Assembly: GCF_900104965.1 (NCBI RefSeq)
Contig: NZ_LT629757.1
Coordinates: forward strand, 1,054,001-1,118,000
Origin: Nocardioides scoriae
Lineage (GTDB): Bacteria > Actinomycetota > Actinomycetes > Propionibacteriales > Nocardioidaceae
DNA length: 64,000 nucleotides
Direction of reading: 5' to 3'
Shown one piece after another: positions 24,801 to 33,065 of the stretch. The notes under the pieces are model-generated. The model saw only the letters and a program-made list of their open reading frames with translations. It was not told the origin of the DNA and did not search any database. How positions within the stretch are numbered: position 1 is the stretch's first letter; every line of letters starts with the position of its first letter. The position numbers and the translations under genes are program-made.

Positions 24801-25479
24801 CGGCGGCGAGCACCGTCACGACCAGCGCGTCGAGCGTGCCGAGGGCGGCGTACAGCTCGTCGGGCGCGGAGCGCAGCGAGGAGGAGAACACGGGGACGCC
24901 GACCGCCCGGCCGGTCGCGTCGATCGCGTCGGCCAGGGCGTGCACGAAGCCGGTGTTGCCGGAGACCTCGTGGGCCCGGTAGTAGAGGATCCCGACCCGC
25001 GGCAGGCTCGCACCCTCGGTCCCCGAGGAGGGACGGCGTCCCGTCTCGAAGGGCCGCTCGACCATCCCCCACTGCGCGACCTCGACGGGCGGCTCGAAGC
25101 CCTCGCCGGTGAGCAGCACGGTGTCGGAGAGGAACCCGTGGAGCTGGGCGAGGTTGGCCGGTCCGCCCTCGGCGAGGTAGCGGTGGGCCTCCGCGGCCAC
25201 CCCCATCGGCACGGTCGAGAGCTCCATCAGCTCCGCGCTCGGCTGCTGCTCGCCGCCGAGGACCAGCACCGGCATCCCGGTGTCGCGGATCCGGGCGAAG
25301 CCCGAGCACAGGTCCTGGGGCGAGCCCAGGATGCGGCCGACGACGAGGTCGACGCCCGCCAGCGTCTCGGCCATCGACTGGTGGCCCGGACGGGACGGGT
25401 TGGCCAGCACGTAGTCGGCGCCGGAGGCCCGGGCCGAGAGCAGGTCGGTGTCGGACGTGGACAGCAGGGCGATGCGCAT
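21850..25479 (-). CDS. cobN: Cobaltochelatase large subunit
   Basis: 1209 aa, about the usual size of CobN. ATP-dependent insertion of cobalt into hydrogenobyrinic acid diamide, with CobS/CobT- or ChlI/ChlD-like AAA+ partners that are not in this window. The N-terminus is [23 protein letters not shown]; central blocks include [22 protein letters not shown] and [23 protein letters not shown]; the C-terminal half has [66 protein letters not shown] and [22 protein letters not shown]. The ATG at 25479 is used here; a GTG at 25485 lies better spaced from the GAGGAGG site. Controlled by the riboswitch immediately upstream. Confidence 0.94.
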   Translation of the reverse strand: [1209 protein letters not shown]

Positions 25480-25484
25480 GGTCA

Positions 25485-25640
25485 CCGGGGCTCCTCCTCG
25501 GGGTTCTCGCCCCGAACTGTTGGACGCCCCGTGGTCAGTGTCTGGCTCGGCCCGCGGCGCGACCGGGGTCGCGACGTCGGGCCTCACAGTGGCGGAACCG
25601 CCCCGGAATCACGCCGGGTTCCTGGTCCCACGGGACAAGT
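25485..25640 (-). ncRNA. Cobalamin riboswitch upstream of cobN
   Basis: Read on the minus strand, the gap holds the conserved B12-box elements in order: CCGGCGTGATTCCGG (25617-25603), the GCCACTGTG core (25593-25585) and GCCAGACAC (25546-25538). After the aptamer come two mutually exclusive helices: CGGGG/CCCCG at 25514-25510 with 25503-25499, and CGGGGC/GCCCCG at 25514-25509 with 25491-25486. The second encloses the GAGGAGGA ribosome site. This predicts translational repression of cobN and its downstream genes when adenosylcobalamin is abundant. Confidence 0.88.
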
Positions 25641-25644
25641 GGCC

Positions 25645-26436
25645 TCAGCCTAGGTCACGCCGGGCCCGGTCCAGCCGATGCGTCTCGACCGGCACGCCCC
25701 CGACGAGGTGGCGGGCGACGATCTCGCGGGCGGCGTCCGGGTCGACGTGGCCGTACCAGACGTCGTCCGGCTGCACGCTGACCACCGGCGCCTGGTTGCA
25801 CGGCAGCTGGCACCCGGTGTGGGTGACGAGCACGTCGTCGTCGCCGAGGTCGTGGCCCATCAGCGCCAGCACCAGCGCCTCGGCGCTGCTGTCGGAGGCC
25901 AGGGCCGTGCACCGCGGCCCCCGGCAGACCAGCACCTGGTGGCGGTGCCGGGTGACCTGCTCCCACGCCTCGGAGGTCATCCCCGGCTCGCGGCCGTCGA
26001 CCACCCGGGCCGACTCGACGGCCTCGGCGAGGCGGTCGTCGCCCTCGTGGTCGCGCGCCACCAGGTCCTCGGCGCCCAGCAGCGAGGTCCCGACCCGCAC
26101 CACGGGCCGGTGGCCCGTCCGCTCGCGCCACCAGTGGGCGGCGATCCGGCGCAGCCACGACGCCCCCGGCGCGAAGGTCCCGAGGCTGACGCCGAGGAGG
26201 ACCACCTCGTCGGCGCCCTCGCCGGCGCGCGCGTCGGCGAGCTCGTCGGCGAGGCCGGTCAGGCACCGGGCGAGCGAGGGGTCCCCGAGCTGCAGGAACG
26301 CCACCGACCCGGCGTACGACGCGGGCAGGCGCTCGGCGGCCTCCCGCAGCCGGTCGCGGGCGTCGACCTCGCGCACCGACATGCCAACCAGCACGACCCG
26401 GCGCACCACCTCGGGGCGATCGTCGTCCGGGGTCAT
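25645..26436 (-). CDS. CbiX-like domain fused to a thioredoxin-like (2Fe-2S) ferredoxin domain
   Basis: 263 aa from the ATG at 26436 (GAGGA site). Residues about 1-140 look like a class II chelatase (CbiX/SirB) domain: RRVVLVGMSVREVDARDRL and a strand-helix GADEVVLLGVSLGTFAPGAS. The metal-binding histidines expected in the GHG and loop positions are absent. Residues about 165-263 form a thioredoxin-like ferredoxin domain with VLVCRGPRCTALAS and VTHTGCQLPCNQAPVVSV (C-x4-C and C-x3-C) ending YGHVDPDAAREIVARHL. Its stop lies 5 nt before the cobalamin riboswitch. A cobalt delivery or electron-transfer role for CobN is likely; catalysis by the first domain is doubtful. Confidence 0.78.
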   Translation of the reverse strand: MTPDDDRPEVVRRVVLVGMSVREVDARDRLREAAERLPASYAGSVAFLQLGDPSLARCLTGLADELADARAGEGADEVVLLGVSLGTFAPGASWLRRIAAHWWRERTGHRPVVRVGTSLLGAEDLVARDHEGDDRLAEAVESARVVDGREPGMTSEAWEQVTRHRHQVLVCRGPRCTALASDSSAEALVLALMGHDLGDDDVLVTHTGCQLPCNQAPVVSVQPDDVWYGHVDPDAAREIVARHLVGGVPVETHRLDRARRDLG

Positions 26437-26475
26437 CGCGTCCTCACGCGGGCCAGTATGGCCGGGGGATGGGGT

Positions 26476-26493
26476 GGGGGTCCGGAGACCCCC
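26476..26493 (-). promoter_or_regulatory. UNCG-type hairpin in the leader of the CbiX-ferredoxin gene
   Basis: A 7-bp stem GGGGGTC/GACCCCC closes a 4-nt loop that reads TCCG on the minus strand, i.e. C(UCCG)G, a member of the very stable UNCG tetraloop family. It lies about 40 nt before the ATG at 26436. Confidence 0.55.
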
Positions 26494-26505
26494 GGGCAAC
26501 CAAAA

Positions 26506-27691
<1,186 letters not shown>

Positions 27692-27733
27692 CCGCCTCCT
27701 GAGGGGCTCCCGCGGGTCGCCGGCCACGTTGCG

Positions 27734-27746
27734 CTTACTGCGTAAG
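27734..27746. promoter_or_regulatory. CTTAC-N3-GTAAG inverted repeat upstream of the sigma factor gene
   Basis: CTTACTGCGTAAG lies between a TTGCGC and a CTACCT that are spaced like -35 and -10 boxes, about 150 nt before the sigma factor ATG. The same CTTACnnnGTAAG arrangement recurs at 30693-30705. A shared DNA-binding protein is inferred, not shown. Confidence 0.4.
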
Positions 27747-27893
27747 ACGGCTACCTTCGGCGGACGGGATCTCGTGTCGCCCGGGACGTTTCTCCCTCGT
27801 CCGCCCGTCCGGCCCACCGGCACTCGAGTCAAGGGTGCATACCGCTCTCGTCGTACGACGCCGCCCGCCCGGGTCTGCGTCGCGAGGTGCGTC

Positions 27894-28709
27894 ATGCCCC
27901 ACGTCCCTGCCCAGACCATGCCCGGTGGCCCCCGCCGCGCCCCCGAGGACCCCCGTCGCCGCGAGCTGACCGATGCGCTCGCGCTCGAGCTGTCGTCCAC
28001 CGACGACCCCGAGCGCGACACAGCGATCCGTGAGCGCCTCGTCGAGCTCAACATGCCGGTCGCCGCGTCCGTCGCCTCGCGCTACCACCACCGTGGCGTC
28101 GCGACCGACGACCTCGAGCAGGTCGCCTTCCTCGCGCTGGTCCACGCCTCGCGGCGCTACGACGCGACCACCGGCCACGCCTTCCTGTCCTTCGCCGTGC
28201 CCACGATGAGGGGCGAGCTGCGCCGCTACTTCCGCGACTCCGGCTGGATGGTCCGGCCGCCGCGCAGCACGCAGGAGCTGCAGCTGGCCGCGCTGCGCAC
28301 CCGCAGCGACCTGGAGACGTCGTCGGGCCGCGAGCCCTCGGTCGAGGAGCTCGCCACCGCGCTCGACGCGAAGCCACGGGCGGTGCGCGAGGCACTGGGG
28401 GCGCGCGGCTGCTTCTCGCCGACCTCGCTGGACGTGCCCGTGGGTGAGGGATCGGCGACGCTGGGCGACCTCCTCGGATCGGAGCAGGTCGAGCAGGACG
28501 CGGTCCACGCCCGGGTGATGCTCGGCCCGGTCGTGCGCGGCCTGCGCGAGCGCGACCGTCTGATCCTCGAGCTGCGGTTCTTCCACGGGCTGACCCAGCG
28601 CGAGGTCGCAGAGCGGCTCGGGGTGACGCAGATGCAGGTCTCCCGGCTGCTGACCCGGATCTACCGCGACCTGCGCCGCGGCCTCGAGGACCCGGAGCCG
28701 ACCGGCTGA
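27894..28709 (+). CDS. SigB/SigF-type RNA polymerase sigma factor
   Basis: 271 aa from the ATG at 27894. Regions of a group 3 sigma factor are in order: region 2 with LVELNMPVAASVASRYHHRG and DDLEQVAFLALVHASRRYD (about residues 43-85) and FLSFAVPTMRGELRRYFRDSGW (about 97-118), region 3 with VRPPRSTQELQLA and EPSVEELATALD, and region 4 with ERDRLILELRFFHGLTQREVAERLGVTQMQVSRLL (about 220-255). General stress or development sigma factor. No anti-sigma factor gene adjoins it; two PP2C phosphatases elsewhere in the window could feed such a system. Confidence 0.9.
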   Translation: MPHVPAQTMPGGPRRAPEDPRRRELTDALALELSSTDDPERDTAIRERLVELNMPVAASVASRYHHRGVATDDLEQVAFLALVHASRRYDATTGHAFLSFAVPTMRGELRRYFRDSGWMVRPPRSTQELQLAALRTRSDLETSSGREPSVEELATALDAKPRAVREALGARGCFSPTSLDVPVGEGSATLGDLLGSEQVEQDAVHARVMLGPVVRGLRERDRLILELRFFHGLTQREVAERLGVTQMQVSRLLTRIYRDLRRGLEDPEPTG

Positions 28710-28729
28710 GAGCCGGACGGTGCGCTGGC

Positions 28730-29482
28730 TCAGGCCTGCTCGGCGTCCTGCAGGCTCGACGCGGGGACCTGGCCGAACAGCCGGCCGTACGTCGCCCCGG
28801 CCACCAGCGCGCCGACCACGGGGGCGAGCACGAACAGCCACAGCTGCTCGATCGCGGTGCCGCCGGCGAACAGCGCGGGGCCGATGGAGCGCGCGGGGTT
28901 GACCGAGGTGTTGTCGACGGGGATCGAGACCAGGTGCACCAGCGTCAGCGTGAGTCCGATGGCCAGCGGCGCGAAGCCGCGCGGGGCGACCGTGTCGGTG
29001 GCACCCAGGATCGTCCACACGAAGATCGCGGTCAGCAGCACCTCGACGATCGCGGCGGCCCACCAGGCGTACGCCGCCGGCGACGCGTCGCCGTAGCCGT
29101 TGGTGGCGAAGCCGTCGGCCAGGTCGAAGCCGTCCCGGCCCCGGGCCACGACGAGCAGTGCGCCCGCGCTGGCGACGGCGGCCACGACCTGCGCCCCGAC
29201 GTACGCCGGCACCTCGCGCCAGGGCAGGCGGCCGGCCACGGCCATGCCGACGGACACGGCCGGGTTGAAGTGGCCGCCCGAGACGTGGCCCACGGCGTAC
29301 GCCGCCCCGAGGACGCTCAGGCCGAAGGCCAGCGCGATGCCGGCGTTGCCGATGGCGTCACCGGCCAGCACGGCGGCTCCGCACCCGCCCAGCACCAGCC
29401 AGAAGGTGCCGAAGGCCTCGGCGCCCAGGCGTCGGGACAGGGAGTACGTCGGGGTGGACGGGGTCGACTCGTGCTCGGACAT
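28730..29482 (-). CDS. aqpZ: Aquaporin Z-type water channel
   Basis: 250 aa, six membrane segments with the two NPA half-helices: GGHFNPAVSVGM at about residue 69 and NTSVNPARSIGPALF at about 196. The selectivity residues fit a water-specific channel (His in LTLVHLVSIP, Arg after the second NPA), and LGAEAFGTFWLVLGGCGAAV is the usual first helix. It provides osmotic water flow. Convergent with the sigma factor gene, 20 nt apart. AqpZ is favoured over the glycerol facilitators by the small residues and the His. Confidence 0.9.
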   Translation of the reverse strand: MSEHESTPSTPTYSLSRRLGAEAFGTFWLVLGGCGAAVLAGDAIGNAGIALAFGLSVLGAAYAVGHVSGGHFNPAVSVGMAVAGRLPWREVPAYVGAQVVAAVASAGALLVVARGRDGFDLADGFATNGYGDASPAAYAWWAAAIVEVLLTAIFVWTILGATDTVAPRGFAPLAIGLTLTLVHLVSIPVDNTSVNPARSIGPALFAGGTAIEQLWLFVLAPVVGALVAGATYGRLFGQVPASSLQDAEQA

Positions 29483-29543
29483 GGGTGTCTCGCTCTCGGG
29501 TGGGGACGGCGCCTCGGTCGAGCGCCCGGGGTGGTCGGGGGCG

Positions 29544-29768
29544 TCAGCGCCGGCGACGGCGCGACGGGGTGCTCCCGCCGCGGCGGTCCTCGAGACGTCG
29601 CTTCGCGGCCGGCAGCCCGACCAGGGCCAGGAGCTTCCACACGAGCCAGCCGAGGACGGAGAACAGGGTGCGCTTGGTGCGGGCCACGGGACGGACCACC
29701 TCTCGCAGGGACGCCGTCCGGGTGACGGCGAGCCACCAGTCAGACGGGGGCCGCCCCGGGATCGTCAC
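29544..29768 (-). CDS. Small basic membrane-associated protein, unknown
   Basis: 74 aa, GTG start. One hydrophobic segment (TLFSVLGWLVWKLLALVGL) is flanked by basic residues, and the C-terminus is strongly basic (PAAKRRLEDRRGGSTPSRRRRR). Codon pattern is GC-rich at third positions like its neighbours. No family recognised. Upstream of aqpZ on the same strand. Could be a genuine small membrane protein; the GTG start is not supported by a strong ribosome site. Confidence 0.5.
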   Translation of the reverse strand: MTIPGRPPSDWWLAVTRTASLREVVRPVARTKRTLFSVLGWLVWKLLALVGLPAAKRRLEDRRGGSTPSRRRRR

Positions 29769-29837
29769 GCCGGTGTGACCCAGACCACGCCGACGACGCA
29801 GCGTTCCCGGAGCGCCCGGCAGACGCCCCCGGACGCG

Positions 29838-29870
29838 CTCGAGGGCGACCCGGTGCGGGTCGCCCTCGAG
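29838..29870. terminator. Perfect 15-bp hairpin, probable terminator
   Basis: CTCGAGGGCGACCCG and its exact complement flank a GTG loop, 35 nt after the end of the membrane protein gene at 29905-30498 (minus strand). No T tract. Position fits termination of that transcript. Confidence 0.75.
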
Positions 29871-29904
29871 TGGTGCGGGGTGCTGCGAAGTCGTGCGGGG
29901 TGGG

Positions 29905-30498
29905 TCAGCGGCCCAGGCCGGTGCGGTCGACCTTGCGGTGGAAGTGCATGCCGGCGGTGCCGCCCAGGACGGCGCCGACCAGGCTCGCCGCGACGACGCC
30001 CACCAGGGCGACGACCGCCGCCAGGCTCAGGTCCGAGAAGCTGCCGGGCAGGCGCGGGAAGCTGTTGAGCTGGTCGAGCACGTCGAACTTGGCGCCACCG
30101 ATGGCACCCAGGATCGCGACGACGATCGCGGCGACGACGGCCCAGCCGAAGACGGCGACGCCCTGGCGGGCCCCGTTGAAGCGGGCCATGCGGCCGGCGA
30201 CGTAGCCGCCGCTGTAGTAGGAGACGAAGACGATCACGAGGACGAGCACGACGCCGGCCCAGCCGATCTCCTCGGCCGAGATGCCCTGGTCCTGCGCCGC
30301 ACCGGCGACGTCGGAGGTGCTCGAGACCAGGCCGACCCCGGCGCCGGCGGCGGCGACCAGCGCGGTGAGCAGCACCGTCATGCCGGTGGCGGTGATCCAG
30401 CCGAAGAAGGCGCAGAAGACCTTGACGCCGCCGTACGCCTCCTTCTCGCGGGCGACGACGTCCTTGCGGTCCAGCGGGGTGTGCTCGTGGGTGCTCAT
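29905..30498 (-). CDS. Four-helix membrane protein, unknown (TIGR04086-like)
   Basis: 197 aa with about four membrane segments (FFGWITATGMTVLLTALVAA, GVVLVLVIVFVSYYSGGYVA, AVVAAIVVAILGAIGG, VVALVGVVAASLVGAVLGG) and a charged N-terminus containing REKEAYGG. The YYSGGYVAGRMARFNGARQG loop is typical of stress-related actinobacterial membrane proteins annotated as TIGR04086-like. ATG with an AGGAG site. A SigB-like promoter lies about 60 nt upstream, which supports a stress link. Function unknown. Confidence 0.75.
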   Translation of the reverse strand: MSTHEHTPLDRKDVVAREKEAYGGVKVFCAFFGWITATGMTVLLTALVAAAGAGVGLVSSTSDVAGAAQDQGISAEEIGWAGVVLVLVIVFVSYYSGGYVAGRMARFNGARQGVAVFGWAVVAAIVVAILGAIGGAKFDVLDQLNSFPRLPGSFSDLSLAAVVALVGVVAASLVGAVLGGTAGMHFHRKVDRTGLGR

Positions 30499-30560
30499 GG
30501 GACTCCTCGTGGGGATGGCGAGAGCGCGGCCGGCACGTCACCCGCCGCGTGACCTGGGAG

Positions 30561-30584
30561 TTCCCCACCGGTTGAAACTGAAAC
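30561..30584 (-). promoter_or_regulatory. SigB/SigF-type promoter candidate for the membrane protein gene
   Basis: On the minus strand GTTT (30584-30581) is followed after 14 nt by GGGGAA (30566-30561), close to the actinobacterial SigB/SigF consensus GTTT-N14-17-GGGTAT, 63 nt before the start codon. Confidence 0.5.
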
Positions 30585-30604
30585 TAAGTCCCTGGGCAGA
30601 CGGA

Positions 30605-30639
30605 CACCGCCCCCGACCTGCACGAGGTCGGGGGCGGTG
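30605..30639. terminator. Perfect 15-bp hairpin after the histidine kinase gene
   Basis: CACCGCCCCCGACCT and its complement flank GCACG, 75 nt past the kinase stop on the minus strand. Probable terminator of the kinase transcript. Confidence 0.75.
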
Positions 30640-30692
30640 CGGTCCTGCGGTACCCCACCCCGGACCTGCAAACGGGTCCGTGGCCCACTTTC

Positions 30693-30705
30693 CTTACGAC
30701 GTAAG
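30693..30705. promoter_or_regulatory. Second CTTAC-N3-GTAAG inverted repeat
   Basis: CTTACGACGTAAG lies between the kinase stop and its terminator, about 190 nt upstream of the membrane protein gene at 30498. Same arms and spacing as the repeat at 27734-27746. Confidence 0.35.
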
Positions 30706-30713
30706 TCCCGGCC

Positions 30714-32183
30714 TCACCCGAGACCCGGGAGCGCGCGCAGCTGGACGGTCGACCCGGAGCCCGCCGCCGGGACCTCGCGCAGCGGCGTCCGGCGCCACCG
30801 CACCGACGGACCGGTGGTGGTCGACGGCGTGCTGCCGTCCTCGTCGTGGTGCCGGTCCACGACCCCGGTCAGGCAGGGCCCGCCCATCGGGAGGGACACC
30901 ACGAAGCGGGACCCACCCCCGGCCCGCTGCTCGTAGCGGGTGGTGCCGTCGTTGGCCCGCGAGAGCTCCTGCACCAGGTAGAGGCCCAGCCCGGTGCCGC
31001 GCTGGTCCCCGCGCCGGGCCTCGTCGGACCTGGCGTAGCGGTCGAACAGCCGTGGCGCGAAGTCCACCGGGACTCCCGGACCGGCGTCCTCGACGACCAG
31101 CTCGACGTGGCGCTCGAGCGCGCGCGTGGAGATGGCGTACGGCGGGGCGCCGTACTTGGCGGCGTTGGTGACCAGGTTGGTCAGCACGTGGCGCACCTGC
31201 TGGCGGTCGGCGAACGCGACGACCGGGTCGAGCTGCAGCTCGAGGTCCTCCAGGGGGTGGCCCAGCGCGCCGAGCACGTCGTGCACCAGGCGGTCGAGCC
31301 GCGCCGAGGTCGGCTCGGGCAGCAGGCCGTCGGCGTCGATGGCCGAGAGGGTCAGGGTCTCCTCGAGCATCTCCTCGAGCGAGAGCCCGGCCGTCTGGAC
31401 CTTGCCCATGAACGTGCGCCGCGACGAGTCGTCGAGCTCGGGCCAGGAGTCGAGGGCGACCTCGGCGCAGCCGTTGATGACCGTCAGCGGCGCCCGCAGG
31501 TCGTGGGAGATCATCGCCAGCAGGTCGGAGATCTCGCGGTTGGCCACGGCCAGCGCCCCGCTGACCTCCTCGGCGCGCAGCCGCTGCTCGCGCTCCTGGT
31601 CGAGCGCCTGCTCGGTCGCCTTCCAGTACGTCAGGCACGCCAGCGACTCGGCGAGCACGAACAGCCCGTGCACGCCGGCGAAGGCGACGGGGTGCGCCAT
31701 CGCGGCCTCGTGGTTGTAGACCGCCATCGGCATCACCAGGCCCATCACCGCGTGCTGGGCCAGGACGAACCCGATGCCGAGCAGGTACGGCGCCCACGCG
31801 TGGTACATCGCCACCAGCGCGATCACCACGAAGAAGTGGAAGTGCAGCTCGATCATGCCGTGGAACAGGTGGATGAGCAGGGCCGTGCTGACCAGCAGGC
31901 TCAGCGTCACCGCGGAGGCGCGCAGCGTCCGCGACGACCGGGGGGTCGACCCCCCCAGGGCCAGCAGCGCCACCAGCACCAGGCCGACGGCGAGCTCGGG
32001 GGTGCCGCCACGGGGTCGCACCAGCGCCAGCCCCAGCAGCACCGGCACGTGCAGCCAGGCGATGGTGGTCAGCCCGCGGTGGCGGGCCTGCCAGCTCCGC
32101 TCCGGGAGGGTCCCGCCGCGCGGGAGCCAGGAGGTCACCGCCGCGCGCACGTCACGGGGTGGTGTCGTCGGGACCGTGCGCAC
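30714..32183 (-). CDS. Orphan membrane-bound sensor histidine kinase
   Basis: 489 aa, GTG start. Residues about 35-175 hold six hydrophobic segments with a histidine-rich stretch LIHLFHGMIELHFHFFVVIAL at about 115-135, a pattern also seen in other membrane sensors and able to bind haem or metal (inference). A coiled-coil linker (KATEQALDQEREQRLRAEEV) leads to the H box MISHDLRAPLTVINGCAEV at about 225; the N box NLVTNAAKYGAPP, the G1 box VEDAGPGVPVDF and GTGLGLYLVQELSR follow. A 45-residue Pro/Thr-rich tail follows the catalytic domain. No response regulator gene adjoins it. Confidence 0.87.
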   Translation of the reverse strand: MRTVPTTPPRDVRAAVTSWLPRGGTLPERSWQARHRGLTTIAWLHVPVLLGLALVRPRGGTPELAVGLVLVALLALGGSTPRSSRTLRASAVTLSLLVSTALLIHLFHGMIELHFHFFVVIALVAMYHAWAPYLLGIGFVLAQHAVMGLVMPMAVYNHEAAMAHPVAFAGVHGLFVLAESLACLTYWKATEQALDQEREQRLRAEEVSGALAVANREISDLLAMISHDLRAPLTVINGCAEVALDSWPELDDSSRRTFMGKVQTAGLSLEEMLEETLTLSAIDADGLLPEPTSARLDRLVHDVLGALGHPLEDLELQLDPVVAFADRQQVRHVLTNLVTNAAKYGAPPYAISTRALERHVELVVEDAGPGVPVDFAPRLFDRYARSDEARRGDQRGTGLGLYLVQELSRANDGTTRYEQRAGGGSRFVVSLPMGGPCLTGVVDRHHDEDGSTPSTTTGPSVRWRRTPLREVPAAGSGSTVQLRALPGLG

Positions 32184-32339
32184 ATGCTGCCTCCTGCTGC
32201 CGCCGCGGCCCTGCCCCTCCGCGGGGTCGCGTCATGTGGTTGAAGATAGGACGAAACGGGCATCCCTGTCCGGCGAACGACCGTTCACGGAAGGTGGGCC
32301 GCCCAGTGGGTGCGACCTCGCGCCGTGGAGACTGGGCCG

Positions 32340-33041
32340 GTGGCTGTCCTCGACGACCCCGTGGGTCACGCGCTGCGCGGGCCCCACGCCCACCTCGCCC
32401 GGCGACGGGGCAGCGCCCTGGGCTACCACCCCGACGTCTCGACGTTCCTGGCCGTGCCCCACGACCCGACCGCCGCCGCGTGGGCCGACCTGGCCGCGCT
32501 GGTGGGCCCGGGCGCGGTGGCCGACCTGTTCAGCGCGACCGCGACTCCCCCGCCCACCTGGACGGACGTCTTCGCGATGGACGGCGTGCAGCTGGTCGGG
32601 CCGACCGCGGGACTCGCGCGCCGCGACGACGGCGCCGTCGTCGAGCTGGGCGCGGCCGACGTGCCCGCGATGCTGGCCCTGGCGCGGGCCACCCGGCCGG
32701 GCCCGTTCTGGGAGCGGACCCGCCTGATGGGCACCTACCTCGGCATCCGGGACCCGTCCGGTCGGCTGGTCGCGATGGCGGGCGAGCGGCTCCACCCGCC
32801 CGGGTGGACCGAGGTGAGCGCGGTCTGCACCACCCCCGAGCACCGGGGCCGCGGTCTCGCGGCGCGGCTGGTCGAGGAGGTGGCGGCCCGGGTGCTCGAG
32901 CGGGGCGAGCGCCCGTTCCTGCACGCCCGCCGCGACAACGCGGGCGCGCTGCGCGTCTACGAGCGCCTGGGGTTCGAGGTGCGTCGCGAGGTCACCTTCC
33001 GCGGCTTCCGCACCCCGGCCGACCCCACCGGACCCGCCTGA
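32340..33041 (+). CDS. GNAT-family N-acetyltransferase
   Basis: 233 aa from the GTG at 32340. The C-terminal half is a GNAT domain of FR47 type: WTEVSAVCTTPEHRGRGLAARLVEEVAARVL carries the acetyl-CoA pyrophosphate loop (HRGRGLA), followed by FLHARRDNAGALRVYERLGFEVRREVTF. The N-terminal half (ALGYHPDVSTFLAVP, then LDAC-free helices) is a divergent partner domain usual in this group. Substrate unknown. Divergent from the histidine kinase gene across a 156-nt gap. Confidence 0.83.
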   Translation: MAVLDDPVGHALRGPHAHLARRRGSALGYHPDVSTFLAVPHDPTAAAWADLAALVGPGAVADLFSATATPPPTWTDVFAMDGVQLVGPTAGLARRDDGAVVELGAADVPAMLALARATRPGPFWERTRLMGTYLGIRDPSGRLVAMAGERLHPPGWTEVSAVCTTPEHRGRGLAARLVEEVAARVLERGERPFLHARRDNAGALRVYERLGFEVRREVTFRGFRTPADPTGPA

Positions 33042-33065
33042 CCCCGCGCTCCCCCGGCACCTGGC

